Under the pieces are notes generated by a model. The model had not been told where the DNA came from. It searched no databases and saw only the letters and a program-made list of their open reading frames with translations. Below, piece after piece: positions 45,104 to 55,376 of a DNA stretch of 64,000 nt. The translations under genes were made by a program, and so were the position numbers. The stretch comes from Bacteroidales bacterium (GTDB lineage: Bacteria; Bacteroidota; Bacteroidia; Bacteroidales; JAADJA01): NCBI GenBank assembly GCA_020052415.1, contig JAGVPB010000010.1, positions 55,540-119,539 on the forward strand. Direction: 5' to 3'. Each line of letters starts with the position of its first letter. Position 1 is the stretch's first letter.

Positions 45104-45556
45104 ATGAAAAGTTCGAATAAGGATACCTTTGAAACTGTTAAAAAATTATTTATTGATTATCTTGAGGCAAGAGGAAATCGTAAAACCCCTGAACGGTTCA
45201 CCATTTTAAAAGAAATATATTCCACCGACGGACACTTCGACATTGAAACTCTGTACATGCGAATGAAAAATAACAAATACAGGGTAAGCCGTGCCACTTT
45301 ATATAATACCATTGAATTATTACTCGACTGTAACCTCGTTACAAAACATCAGTTTGGAAATAATTGTGCTCAGTTTGAAAAATCCTTCAGGTTTAAACAG
45401 CATGATCACTTTATCAACCTTGAAACGGGTGAAGTTCTGGAATTCAGTGATGACAGGATAGATCAGATAAAAGACCATGTTGAAAAAGAACTGGGCGTCC
45501 TCATCAACCATCATTCCCTGACCTTCTATGGAAACAGGAAAAAGGAACCTGCATAA
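45104..45556 (+). CDS. Fur family transcriptional regulator without the structural CxxC zinc site
   Basis: 150 residues. An N-terminal winged helix ([29 protein letters not shown], then [16 protein letters not shown]) and a C-terminal dimerisation domain with [15 protein letters not shown] are clearly Fur-like. Usual Fur proteins have CxxC where this one reads NLET, and there is no second Cys pair near the C-terminus, so the structural zinc is missing. Histidines of the regulatory metal site (HDHF, later NHHS) remain. Which metal or signal it senses is unclear. Confidence 0.87.
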   Translation: MKSSNKDTFETVKKLFIDYLEARGNRKTPERFTILKEIYSTDGHFDIETLYMRMKNNKYRVSRATLYNTIELLLDCNLVTKHQFGNNCAQFEKSFRFKQHDHFINLETGEVLEFSDDRIDQIKDHVEKELGVLINHHSLTFYGNRKKEPA

Positions 45557-45639
45557 TTTATGGATTTTATAAATTATGAGTTGAACTTCATCCAATTGAT
45601 TCTACCTATTAAATTAAAGTGTATTTTAGTCCTTTTCAA

Positions 45640-45661
45640 TTTATGGTTTGAATTCCATAAA
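45640..45661. promoter_or_regulatory. Inverted repeat between the Fur-like gene and purA
   Basis: TTTATGG (45640-45646) and CCATAAA (45655-45661) pair perfectly around TTTGAATT. It could end the upstream transcript or act as an operator for purA. There is no U-run after it, which argues against a simple terminator. Confidence 0.35.
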
Positions 45662-45728
45662 GAGATTGTATCTTGGAAAAATATAATCAGGTGATATCGG
45701 TCATGAATCCATCATTTCATTGGCATAA

Positions 45729-47036
<1,308 letters not shown>

Positions 47037-47144
47037 TGAAGGAATTTTTTTTACTCAAGTTTAAATTTAAATTGGAAATTCTAAACTTTTAATTTGAAAA
47101 TAAAGTATAAACTTCATGATTTTAGTACCACTTATATCATAATA

Positions 47145-48473
47145 ATGAAAAATCCGATTATGAGTTTTAAATCCATTATTTGCGTTTTTTTGATTGCCAT
47201 CTCTTTCAATTTGTCGGGACAAAATTCCTCCTCAAGGGATGTACCTGAGGTTGTGGAAAGAAATTTTAATAAAAAGTTTCCAAGAGCCGAAAATGTTTCC
47301 TGGGATAAAATAGATACCAATTATAAAGTGGATTGTTTTTTCAATGCACGCGGTACCTATGTCGAGTATAGCCCAACAGGCAAATGGTTGCTGACAGTCA
47401 CCGATATGGACGTAGAGAATCTGTATCCGCCGATCGAAAGTTACCTGAATGAGCATTTTAAAAAAGATAAAATTGTGGTGTTTGAACAAGCTGTAACTCA
47501 TGACAGGAAAGATTATTTTTACGTTCAGATAGCCCGGGAAGATAAAGACAGGGAGGAACCCTGGTTTATAGAATTGTTTTTTGACAAGACCGGTAATATT
47601 GAGCAGGTAAAAACACCCGAAGGATTCAAGGACCTGACTGTTGTAGGCATAGATGATCCGAATAACCAAACTCCTGCTGAAGTGATAGATGCCTGGCAAA
47701 AAAAATTCCCAAAAGCCGAAGAAATTAAATGGACCAAAAAGGATAAACCGAATGATTCCATCCCTTATGACTTCATAGGAACCTTTATTTTTAAAGAGCA
47801 AAAAACCCGGGCGGAGTTCTTACCAAATGGGAAATGGATTGAAACAAGAATTGAGTTTAAAGAGAAAGATCTATATGAGCCGGTACTTAACTATATTGAG
47901 GAAAATCATTGGTTTGATGATCTGAAAATTGCTGAAAAAGTTACGACTTCCAATCGAAAAGATTTTTATTATGTAAAACTTGAAAGATTCCAGAAGGGAC
48001 AATTCAGGCCTTATGTTTTTGAGTTGTATTTTGATAAGATGGGAAAGCTGACTAAAGCCGTCAGGGATCAGGAATTAAAGAACCAGTTTTTACTCACCGT
48101 TGATGTCCCGCCAATGGTGGCGAAAAAATTCAACAGCAGGTTCTCTAATGCATCAGATGTTAAATGGGAAACGAAAGAAGGTGGCTGGATTTCTCATTTT
48201 ATCTATCGTGAACAGGTCACAACTGCGGAGTTTTCCGATACGGCATGGATAAGTACGATAGTAGAACAGGATGTGAAAAATGTATATGCACCTGTTCAGC
48301 GAATCCTTGATAATGATTATTCTGACTACCGGATTATTTATGCTGAAAAAGGTACACGTGCTGATCATAAGGACTACTATTACGTGGAGCTGATAAGCAA
48401 AAAGAAAAAAGAAGGTGATCAAAAACTCGGATTATTCTTCGATAAAACAGGTAAACTAAAAAAAGATAATTGA
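47145..48473 (+). CDS. Secreted protein of three PepSY-like repeats
   Basis: 442 residues: a signal peptide (SFKSIICVFLIAISFNLSGQ) and three copies of a module of about 130 residues. Each begins with a VxxxFNxxFPxAExVxW helix-strand (RNFNKKFPRAENVSW, WQKKFPKAEEIKW, KKFNSRFSNASDVKW). It continues with a strand carrying AEF/VEY-PNGKW, an NxYxPVxxxLxxN helix and RKDYYYV, and closes with ELFFDKTGKL. This is the PepSY-like (BLIP-like) fold common in periplasmic Bacteroidota proteins. The function is unknown. The ATG at 47145 is preferred to an upstream TTG at 47094. Confidence 0.8.
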   Translation: MKNPIMSFKSIICVFLIAISFNLSGQNSSSRDVPEVVERNFNKKFPRAENVSWDKIDTNYKVDCFFNARGTYVEYSPTGKWLLTVTDMDVENLYPPIESYLNEHFKKDKIVVFEQAVTHDRKDYFYVQIAREDKDREEPWFIELFFDKTGNIEQVKTPEGFKDLTVVGIDDPNNQTPAEVIDAWQKKFPKAEEIKWTKKDKPNDSIPYDFIGTFIFKEQKTRAEFLPNGKWIETRIEFKEKDLYEPVLNYIEENHWFDDLKIAEKVTTSNRKDFYYVKLERFQKGQFRPYVFELYFDKMGKLTKAVRDQELKNQFLLTVDVPPMVAKKFNSRFSNASDVKWETKEGGWISHFIYREQVTTAEFSDTAWISTIVEQDVKNVYAPVQRILDNDYSDYRIIYAEKGTRADHKDYYYVELISKKKKEGDQKLGLFFDKTGKLKKDN

Positions 48474-48489
48474 TTTAGGGGATTTTCTT

Positions 48490-48822
48490 TTAAAGTTCTT
48501 TCGCCGGATCCCAGAAAACTTTTTCAAATCCGCAAATTTTATCATTGTCTATTTTATGGCCCTCATTTTCCAGCAACTGCCTCATGATATCCGGGCTGCC
48601 AAAATGATGTTTTCCAGTCAGAACTCCGATCCGGTTTACGACCCTGTGAGCCGGAAGAGATTGCGGGAAGGAATGTGATGCATTCATAGCCCATCCGACC
48701 ATTCGTGCTGAACCTCCGGTTCCCAAATAAGCTCCAATCGCACCATACGAAGTTACCCGCCCGTGAGGAATCAGCTTCACCACTTCATAAACTTTCTGAA
48801 AAAATGATTCATTATTATCCAT
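48490..48822 (-). CDS. Alkyltransferase-like protein (MGMT family without active cysteine)
   Basis: 110 residues of the MGMT C-terminal domain. The DNA-binding part is intact (PHGRVTSYGAIGAYLG, MVGWAMNAS), but the active-site PCHRV is PAHRVV, with Ala58 for Cys. It is therefore an alkyltransferase-like (ATL) protein, of the type that binds O6-alkylguanine and flags it for nucleotide excision repair instead of repairing it. Last gene of the minus-strand cluster, 18 bp after trmB. Confidence 0.93.
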   Translation of the reverse strand: MDNNESFFQKVYEVVKLIPHGRVTSYGAIGAYLGTGGSARMVGWAMNASHSFPQSLPAHRVVNRIGVLTGKHHFGSPDIMRQLLENEGHKIDNDKICGFEKVFWDPAKEL

Positions 48823-48840
48823 TGCAAAAGGCTTCCTTTA

Positions 48841-49509
48841 TTAAATTGTCAATTTGAAATTAACGTATTTTATTTTCACTTCCTGGCTTAAAAATTTTTG
48901 TTCGTAATAGGTTTGAAGCCCTGTAGCTTCATTAATGATCCCTGTCGAATATAAATCGTCAGTTTCAAAAACCACAGAGTGATTTTGTTCATTAATGGTT
49001 TCGAGGGTAAACTGATAAAAGCCTGCGTTATCGGTTTTAAGGTGAATCAATCCATTCGGAACAAGTATCTCTTTGTACATTTCAAGGAAGAACGGGGATG
49101 TAAGCCGACGCTGGCTTTTGCTATTTTTTGAATGAGGATCGGGAAAGGTAATCCAGATTTCACTTACTTCTGCCTTACCAAAACAGTGGTTCAAAAGCTC
49201 GATACGTGTCCTTAAAAATCCAGCATTTACTAAGTTTTCCTCCATTGAGGTTTTCGAACCGCGCCACATACGTGCTCCTTTCCGGTCAATGCCGATAAAA
49301 TTGTGAAGTGGATACCTGCGTGCCAGCCCGACCGTATATTCTCCTTTACCACAACCTAATTCCAGTACTATCGGGTGAGTGTTTTTAAAGAATATTTTTG
49401 CCCAGTTTCCTTTAAGATAAAAATTGTTTTTGACCTCGTCAATAGCAGGCTGAATAAAAAGCGGAAATGTTGCATTTTCGGCGAAGTGTTTTAATTTATT
49501 TTTTCCCAT
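48841..49509 (-). CDS. trmB: tRNA (guanine-N7-)-methyltransferase
   Basis: 222 residues; forms m7G46 in tRNA. LELGCGKGEYTVGLA is the SAM-binding motif. NFIGIDRKGARMWRG, then ITFPDPHSKNSKSQRRL and the C-terminal LKTDNAGFYQFTLE match the TrmB family. ATG 49509 (start GKNKLKHFAEN) is preferred; the frame extends upstream to 49545. Confidence 0.95.
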   Translation of the reverse strand: MGKNKLKHFAENATFPLFIQPAIDEVKNNFYLKGNWAKIFFKNTHPIVLELGCGKGEYTVGLARRYPLHNFIGIDRKGARMWRGSKTSMEENLVNAGFLRTRIELLNHCFGKAEVSEIWITFPDPHSKNSKSQRRLTSPFFLEMYKEILVPNGLIHLKTDNAGFYQFTLETINEQNHSVVFETDDLYSTGIINEATGLQTYYEQKFLSQEVKIKYVNFKLTI

Positions 49510-49590
49510 GTTCAGGAGTGTCGGGTTATGACTGAAACACGACAAAATTATTAAATTCGGACGAAATGAATTTTTGAATGGCCGGGTATA

Positions 49591-50586
49591 TTATTTGCGC
49601 AGCAACCAGGCTGAAGGATTTTCGCTTTGTCTTATTAAGGCAAGGTTCATCAGCGCTTCTGATTTATCTGGCGAGCTAAAATAGCTTATCATTAATAATC
49701 CTGCAGGATTTTTACCGGCTTCCTGTGCATTAAATCCCTTTTGTTTTAAATCTGCGAGGAATTTATCAGCATTGCCCGGGTTCATAAATGCACCGCCAAT
49801 AATAAAATAAATTGGTTTTATCGCAATTGATTCTTTATTGAAATCATCCTTATCTGTTACAGGTTTGTCAACCGGAACCTGCCCTGGATTAACAAAATTC
49901 AGATCTTTTAATGGCTTTACCGGAATGGGATTACCTTCATCAGTGTTTTCTGAAACAGGATTATCCATTCCCGGATCACTGATGGTCATCATTGCAGATT
50001 GTTCTGAACCTTTATCGGCCGGATTGCTATTTATAACAAGCCATCCAACAACGGCAAGAATAGAAATAACAGCAACATAAGCAAGAACTTTCCTGACATT
50101 TTTGTTTACACCAGGAAGATTTTTTCGGTCGGTAAATTTCTTTTCAATGCGTTTTTGAACAGAAGTCCTTTGAACCGGAAGGGAAATAAATGCAGATAAT
50201 CCAAAAGATGATTCAAGATAATTCACCGAAGTATCCGAATCAAATAAAAAACGGTTTTCGTTATCTTTTCTGATTTTCCCAATTTTATCGAGGAAGACTG
50301 TTTTTCCTGAATTAAGGTCATTCATCCATTCACGTATTGTTGAAGCTGTTTTTGATTTAGCCTCCTCATACGAAACATTCTCGCCAATCGAAATATTGTG
50401 AAGAAGTAATCCGTCATCACTGGTGAGCATAGCATTGAATAGAATATTTTTTGAAGGAGGATAAAAGGTATGGTTTACAGGATGAATTTTTGCCGGTGCA
50501 TAATTTGAAACAAATCCACCAAATCCTGGGATGATCACACAATCATGTTTATACAAAAGCTCACTTATATAGCCGGATAGTTGCAT
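49591..50586 (-). CDS. HU-CCDC81-like and SPOR domain protein
   Basis: 331 residues. Tandem HU-like domains as in CCDC81 proteins (1-130) include ISELLYKHDCVIIPGFGGFVSN and FLDKIGKIRKDNENRFLF. A transmembrane helix (about 165-187) and a Pro/Asp-rich linker follow, then a C-terminal SPOR domain (about 255-331) that binds denuded septal peptidoglycan. This makes a link between a cytoplasmic HU-like head and the division septum, known in Bacteroidota genomes but poorly studied. Part of the kdsB cluster. Confidence 0.88.
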   Translation of the reverse strand: MQLSGYISELLYKHDCVIIPGFGGFVSNYAPAKIHPVNHTFYPPSKNILFNAMLTSDDGLLLHNISIGENVSYEEAKSKTASTIREWMNDLNSGKTVFLDKIGKIRKDNENRFLFDSDTSVNYLESSFGLSAFISLPVQRTSVQKRIEKKFTDRKNLPGVNKNVRKVLAYVAVISILAVVGWLVINSNPADKGSEQSAMMTISDPGMDNPVSENTDEGNPIPVKPLKDLNFVNPGQVPVDKPVTDKDDFNKESIAIKPIYFIIGGAFMNPGNADKFLADLKQKGFNAQEAGKNPAGLLMISYFSSPDKSEALMNLALIRQSENPSAWLLRK

Positions 50587-50632
50587 AATATTCTTTAAGA
50601 ATGCGCTAAAGTAAGGATTTCTACGATTGGAA

Positions 50633-51379
50633 TCAACGATTGTTCAAAAATTTTAACAAATCATCGGGAGTGTCAATGGCAATACTATCATAATCAGTCA
50701 GGTCAACATGAATTTTATACCCGTTTTCTATCCATCTCAATTGTTCGAGAGATTCTGCAATTTCGAGCGAAGACATTTCAATCCCGGTAATCTTCTGCAG
50801 GGTTGAAGCGCGGTAAGCATAAATGCCGATGTGTTTATAAAAATCAAATTTACTTATCCATGTTTCCGGTTCATGGTTTTTAATAAAAGGGATCGGATGC
50901 CTGCTGAAATAGATGGCGTTTTTGTGTTTATCAAGGATCACCTTGTTAATGTTATGGTTAAAGAGGTCGGAGGAACTGGTAATTTTTTTTGCAAGGGTTG
51001 CAATCTGAACTTCAGGATTTTGAAAACCGGCGGTCAGTGTTTCAATGGAATTTGGTTCAATAAATGGCTCATCGCCTTGTATATTCACAATTACATCAAA
51101 CGTCGAACCTGATTGTTCAATTTTTTCGATTGCTTCCATACACCTGTCGGTACCGCTTTTATGTTTTTCGGAAGTCATCACTACCTTTCCTCCAAAATCC
51201 ATTACGGCCTTCTCAATTCTGCTGTCATCAGTTGCAACAAACACCTGCTCTAATGATGCTGCCTTAACCGCTTGTTCATAAACCCGCTGAATCATTGTTT
51301 TATTACCGATGAGAGCAAGAGGTTTACCTGGAAACCTGGTGCTTGCATATCGGGAGGGTATTATACCAGCGATTTTCAT
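50633..51379 (-). CDS. kdsB: 3-deoxy-manno-octulosonate cytidylyltransferase
   Basis: 248 residues; activates KDO as CMP-KDO for lipid A-core assembly. GIIPSRYASTRFPGKPLA is the nucleotide-binding start. VNIQGDEPFIEP, KSGTDRCMEA and HIGIYAYRAS are family motifs. The start directly abuts the stop of the upstream lipoprotein gene, with no gap. Confidence 0.96.
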   Translation of the reverse strand: MKIAGIIPSRYASTRFPGKPLALIGNKTMIQRVYEQAVKAASLEQVFVATDDSRIEKAVMDFGGKVVMTSEKHKSGTDRCMEAIEKIEQSGSTFDVIVNIQGDEPFIEPNSIETLTAGFQNPEVQIATLAKKITSSSDLFNHNINKVILDKHKNAIYFSRHPIPFIKNHEPETWISKFDFYKHIGIYAYRASTLQKITGIEMSSLEIAESLEQLRWIENGYKIHVDLTDYDSIAIDTPDDLLKFLNNR

Positions 51380-52207
51380 TTAATTATCGTCTTTAACATA
51401 AATAATTTGTTCGAATGTACTCACTTCCCATTCGCTTGTTTTATTATCGGTGATTTTTAAGCTGAACCTGAGTATTTTTTTACCGGGATCAGCAAACTTC
51501 CATTCCCATTCAAATCTTGGATTTTTCAGGCTTGCATTTATTTTGGGGTTCTGATATTGTGAACCGGTTATTTCTTCAATCGTAAGATCGGTTTCACTTC
51601 CGGGAGGAATTGCAACCTCAACAATGCCTTTTAAAAGTTCATAGGTTTTAATTGATGTTTGATCAGCCCGAACAAGGATTAAACCCGTTCCCTCTGTCAT
51701 GACGATATTCCCGTTATCATCATATTTTTTAAAATATTTCATTACACCAGAGGAATCATAATATTCATAAGTAATCGGGTTCCCATTAATAAAATGGAAC
51801 TTCCATTCACCCACCATTAAATTATTCTTGCGGTAACCCTCGAAACTTGTTATCCCGGATTTATATTCAGCTTTGTGAATACCGTTCATTATACCATGGA
51901 CGTAATATTCGCTGTGCATGAGTCCCGGGCCTTCTTCGTAATATATTCTTAATCCCTCAACCGTATCATTTATATAACGTGCCGAATCTTTCATTGAACC
52001 ATCGTTATTATAGGAAGTATAAATGTAATTCTTTAAGCTTTTATCCATGAATATTTTGACTGACTTAATGTGATTCCGGCTGAACCACTCCTTCACTACT
52101 AAATTTCCCGTTTTATCATCATGGTATTTGGTAGTATAATTCCAGCAGGAAGCAAAAAATATCAAAAGCATGAAGCTATAAACGACTATATTTTTCGGAT
52201 GATTCAA
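51380..52207 (-). CDS. Lipoprotein with MORN/YwqK-like repeats
   Basis: 275 residues. A lipoprotein signal with lipobox FFASC (Cys21), then repeated short strands of the MORN_2/YwqK type (for example SYNNDGSMKDSARYIND, EGLRIYYEEGPG, GIHKAEYKSG, GEWKFHFINGNP, YYDSSGVMKYFKKYDDNG). A C-terminal beta domain of about 90 residues has no known signature. Function unknown. It is coupled to kdsB with no intergenic gap and lies 45 bp after the deoxynucleoside kinase gene. Confidence 0.8.
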   Translation of the reverse strand: MNHPKNIVVYSFMLLIFFASCWNYTTKYHDDKTGNLVVKEWFSRNHIKSVKIFMDKSLKNYIYTSYNNDGSMKDSARYINDTVEGLRIYYEEGPGLMHSEYYVHGIMNGIHKAEYKSGITSFEGYRKNNLMVGEWKFHFINGNPITYEYYDSSGVMKYFKKYDDNGNIVMTEGTGLILVRADQTSIKTYELLKGIVEVAIPPGSETDLTIEEITGSQYQNPKINASLKNPRFEWEWKFADPGKKILRFSLKITDNKTSEWEVSTFEQIIYVKDDN

Positions 52208-52252
52208 AGTTGCTTCTGATTAAAAAAAGTAATGGTATTAAAGGTTCAGAAC

Positions 52253-52867
52253 TCAAAATAAACCATGCAACTGTGCATTTACCTTTTCGATGATCATGGC
52301 AAGGTCGGCCGGATTTTCCTCTATGTTGATATCATCAACTTCAAAAATTAGTAGCTTTCCCAGGTGGTAATTGCCAATCCAGGTTTCATACCTTTCATTT
52401 AGTTTTTTTAGATAATCCAATCTGATGGCTTCTTCATATTCTCTGCCTCTTTTCTGTATCTGGTTTACGAGGGTAGGAACTGAGGCTCTCAGGTAAATTA
52501 GAAGGTCGGGAGGCTTGATAAACGAACTCATCAATTCGAAAAGGGAAATATAATTTTCAAAATCGCGGGTAGTCATCAGGTTCATGTAGTGCAGGTTGGG
52601 TGCGAATATATAGGCATCCTCATAAATGGTCCTGTCCTGAACAACTGTTTTACCACTTTCCCTGATTTCGACGATTTGCCTGAACCTGCTGTTAAGGAAA
52701 TATACCTGAAGATTGAATGACCAGCGCTGCATATCTTCATAAAAGCTATGAAGGTATGGATTGGTATCAACGTCTTCAAAATGAGGTGTCCATCCAAAAT
52801 GTTTAGACAACAGGCGTGTTAATGTTGTTTTTCCTGAACCTATATTTCCGGCAATTGCTATATGCAT
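52253..52867 (-). CDS. Deoxynucleoside kinase
   Basis: 204 residues of the deoxyadenosine/deoxyguanosine kinase family (salvage of deoxynucleosides to dNMPs). The P-loop is GNIGSGKTT (7-15). HFEDVDTNPYL supplies the catalytic acidic residue, VQDRTIYEDAYIF is the DR(T/S) motif, and QKRGREYE the LID-like arginines. Second gene of the minus cluster, 71 bp after the GH3 gene. Confidence 0.92.
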   Translation of the reverse strand: MHIAIAGNIGSGKTTLTRLLSKHFGWTPHFEDVDTNPYLHSFYEDMQRWSFNLQVYFLNSRFRQIVEIRESGKTVVQDRTIYEDAYIFAPNLHYMNLMTTRDFENYISLFELMSSFIKPPDLLIYLRASVPTLVNQIQKRGREYEEAIRLDYLKKLNERYETWIGNYHLGKLLIFEVDDINIEENPADLAMIIEKVNAQLHGLF

Positions 52868-52938
52868 ATTTTCCTTTTTTAATTGATTGGATAAAAATAC
52901 TACTTTTTTATTCCGGCGATATTACGCGATATTATTAT

Positions 52939-54453
52939 TTAATTAACCATTTTGAGAATTTCATCAACATATTTCCTGCTGTTGGATAGTTTTGGAACTT
53001 TATATTGTCCGCCAAGCTTATTTTTCATTTTCAGCCAGTTGTAAAAGGTTTTTTCCGGAACTTGTTTTACCACAGGCGGACGCAAAACGAGATTATGGTA
53101 ACGCTTGGCTTCATAATCAGAGTTGAGAGATTTAAGAGCATTATCCAGGGTTTCAGCGAAATATTCCAGGTTATCAGGAGCTTTTTCGAATTCAATCAGC
53201 CATTCATGAGCCGCATTGTTTCCGGATGTAAAATAAACGGGAGCCGCTGTGAATTCGGTTACAACAGCATGACACTTACTACAGGCAATCCCAAGAGCAT
53301 TAATTGCATTATCAATAATGACTTCCTCACCGACGGAATTGATGAAGTTCATTGTCCGCCCTGTAATTTTAATGCGGTAAGGGCTGAGAGATGTAAATTT
53401 AACAGTATCGCCAATCAAATATCGCCACAAGCCTGCATTTGTTGAAATTACCAGGGCATAATTAACATCCTTTTCAACTTCATTCAGGCTTAAAGTTACA
53501 GGATCATTAGCTTCCAGTTGGTTAAGAGGTAAAAATTCATAATAGATGCCATAATCAAGCATCAGAAGGAGTTCATCCGAATCGCTTCTGTCCTGCAATC
53601 CAAAAAATCCTTCGGATGCATTATATGTTTCCATATATTTCATGCTCCCGGAAGTAATAAGATTTTCATACTGTTCGCGGTAGGGTTCAAAATTAACACC
53701 TCCATGAAAGAATACTTCCAGGTTCGGCCAAACCTGCTTCAGGTTGCTGGTATTTGTGATTTCGAGTATTCGCCGGATTAAAAGTAATGTCCAGGAAGGA
53801 ACACCTAAAATATTAGTGACATTATGTTGTATAGTAGATGTCGCCATTTTTTCAATTTTGCTTTCCCATTCGTCCATAAGCGCGACAGATCTTTTCGGAA
53901 CACGGATAAACTCGGCCCAGGAAGGCAGGTTTTGAACGATCAAAGCAGAAAGATCACCGTCGTAGTAAATTTCATTATTGATCTCGGTGATCCGGTGGCT
54001 TCCTCCCATGGCAAGGCCTTTGCCGTCAAAAATATGTGTATCGGGATTATTATTGCAATAGATAGAAAGCATATCTTTCCCGCCTTTATAATGACACTCT
54101 TCAAGAGCTTCCTGGCTCACCGGAATGAATTTACTTTTATCCGAAGTGGTTCCTGAGGATTTTGCAAATAACTTTATTTCAGTATTCCATAGAATGTTTT
54201 GCTCGCCCTTCCGCAATCTGTTGATATAAGGTTTAAAAGATTCATAGTCGTTGACCTGAACCCGTGTTTTGAACTCCTCAATGCTCCTGATTGATTTGTA
54301 ATCGTAATTTTTTCCCCACTCCGTCTCTTTTGCAGCATTTATTAACTTCTTAAATAATTCTTCCTGAACCTCATGAGGATATTTCATGAATAACTCGATC
54401 TGGTGAAACCGCTTTTTCATCAACCATAACAAAACCGAATTAATAAGAGCCAT
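52939..54453 (-). CDS. GH3 family acyl-adenylate-forming protein
   Basis: 504 residues of the GH3 superfamily, named from plant acyl-acid-amido synthetases but present in many Bacteroidota. The ATP/AMP-binding motifs are FAKSSGTTSDKSKFIPVS near residue 95, ETYNASEGFFGLQ and LIGDTVKFTSLSPYRIKITGR. The bacterial substrates are not established; an acyl acid plus an amine is the expected reaction type. It heads the seven-gene minus-strand run GH3-dNK-lipoprotein-kdsB-HU/SPOR-trmB-ATL and is divergent from ispE, with an 80-bp gap. Confidence 0.9.
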   Translation of the reverse strand: MALINSVLLWLMKKRFHQIELFMKYPHEVQEELFKKLINAAKETEWGKNYDYKSIRSIEEFKTRVQVNDYESFKPYINRLRKGEQNILWNTEIKLFAKSSGTTSDKSKFIPVSQEALEECHYKGGKDMLSIYCNNNPDTHIFDGKGLAMGGSHRITEINNEIYYDGDLSALIVQNLPSWAEFIRVPKRSVALMDEWESKIEKMATSTIQHNVTNILGVPSWTLLLIRRILEITNTSNLKQVWPNLEVFFHGGVNFEPYREQYENLITSGSMKYMETYNASEGFFGLQDRSDSDELLLMLDYGIYYEFLPLNQLEANDPVTLSLNEVEKDVNYALVISTNAGLWRYLIGDTVKFTSLSPYRIKITGRTMNFINSVGEEVIIDNAINALGIACSKCHAVVTEFTAAPVYFTSGNNAAHEWLIEFEKAPDNLEYFAETLDNALKSLNSDYEAKRYHNLVLRPPVVKQVPEKTFYNWLKMKNKLGGQYKVPKLSNSRKYVDEILKMVN

Positions 54454-54533
54454 ACCGAATATGCTTTTTCAAATTGATAAGAAGGTTTTCAAAAATACAA
54501 TTATTTTCGCTTTGTTTTTTTAATCGGACTGGA

Positions 54534-55352
54534 ATGATAGATTTTCCAAACTGCAAATTAAACTTAGGACTTTCAGTTATCAATAAAAGGGCTGATGGCT
54601 TTCATAATATTGAAACGGTAATGATGCCGGTCAATATCACCGATATTCTGGAAATCATTATTTCCCCGGAAAAACAATTCAGATTTAAAATTACAGGCCT
54701 TGAAATTACAGGCAGTTTAAATGACAATCTTGTTATAAAAGCTTATGAGTTAATGAAGTCCGGTTTTGATTTGCCTCCGGTAGAAATTCATCTTCATAAA
54801 ATAATACCGTTTGGATCAGGAATGGGTGGAGGCTCAGCGGATGCGGCTTTCACGATCCGGATGTTAAATACTTTGTTCAGGTTAAATCTGACTCACCAAA
54901 TAATGGAGGATTATGCCAGAGAGCTTGGAAGCGATTGCGCTTTTTTTATCGGAAATAAGCCGGTATTTGCGCATGGTAAGGGAGATGAGTTTGAAGCTAT
55001 TGATATTTCAGTGAAGAATTATTTTATAACTGTCGTAAAGCCAGAAATAAATATCAGTACGCGTGAAGCTTATTCATTTGTCAGGCCGTTTGGCAAAGGA
55101 CAGGCATTCCGGCAAATCATCAATCTGCCTGTTGATCAATGGAAAGGCTTATTGGTAAATGACTTTGAAAACGCATTATTTGAAAAGTATCCTCAAATCA
55201 GGACTATTAAAGAAAAACTATATGAATCAGGGGCGGTATATTCATCCATGACAGGAAGCGGATCAGCAGTATTCGGAATTTTTAAGAGCCATGCTGATGT
55301 AAAAAATCATTTTCCCGGATGCAAGGTATTCACCGATTGCAAATTTCTTTGA
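54534..55352 (+). CDS. ispE: 4-diphosphocytidyl-2-C-methyl-D-erythritol kinase
   Basis: 272 residues; phosphorylates CDP-ME in the MEP route to isoprenoids. FPNCKLNLGLSV includes the substrate lysine (K8), IPFGSGMGGGSADAAF is the GHMP ATP-binding loop (94-103 core), and the late SSMTGSGSAVFGIF is motif 3. ATG 54534 is chosen because it gives the canonical N-terminus; an upstream in-frame ATG at 54474 would add 20 atypical residues. Confidence 0.95.
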   Translation: MIDFPNCKLNLGLSVINKRADGFHNIETVMMPVNITDILEIIISPEKQFRFKITGLEITGSLNDNLVIKAYELMKSGFDLPPVEIHLHKIIPFGSGMGGGSADAAFTIRMLNTLFRLNLTHQIMEDYARELGSDCAFFIGNKPVFAHGKGDEFEAIDISVKNYFITVVKPEINISTREAYSFVRPFGKGQAFRQIINLPVDQWKGLLVNDFENALFEKYPQIRTIKEKLYESGAVYSSMTGSGSAVFGIFKSHADVKNHFPGCKVFTDCKFL

Positions 55353-55376
55353 CAGATAGAAAGACCTGGCTAATCA

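Noticed and set aside
47232..47801. 189-codon antisense frame inside the PepSY-like gene
   Set aside because: The plus frame has a signal peptide and three conserved repeats; the antisense frame does not.
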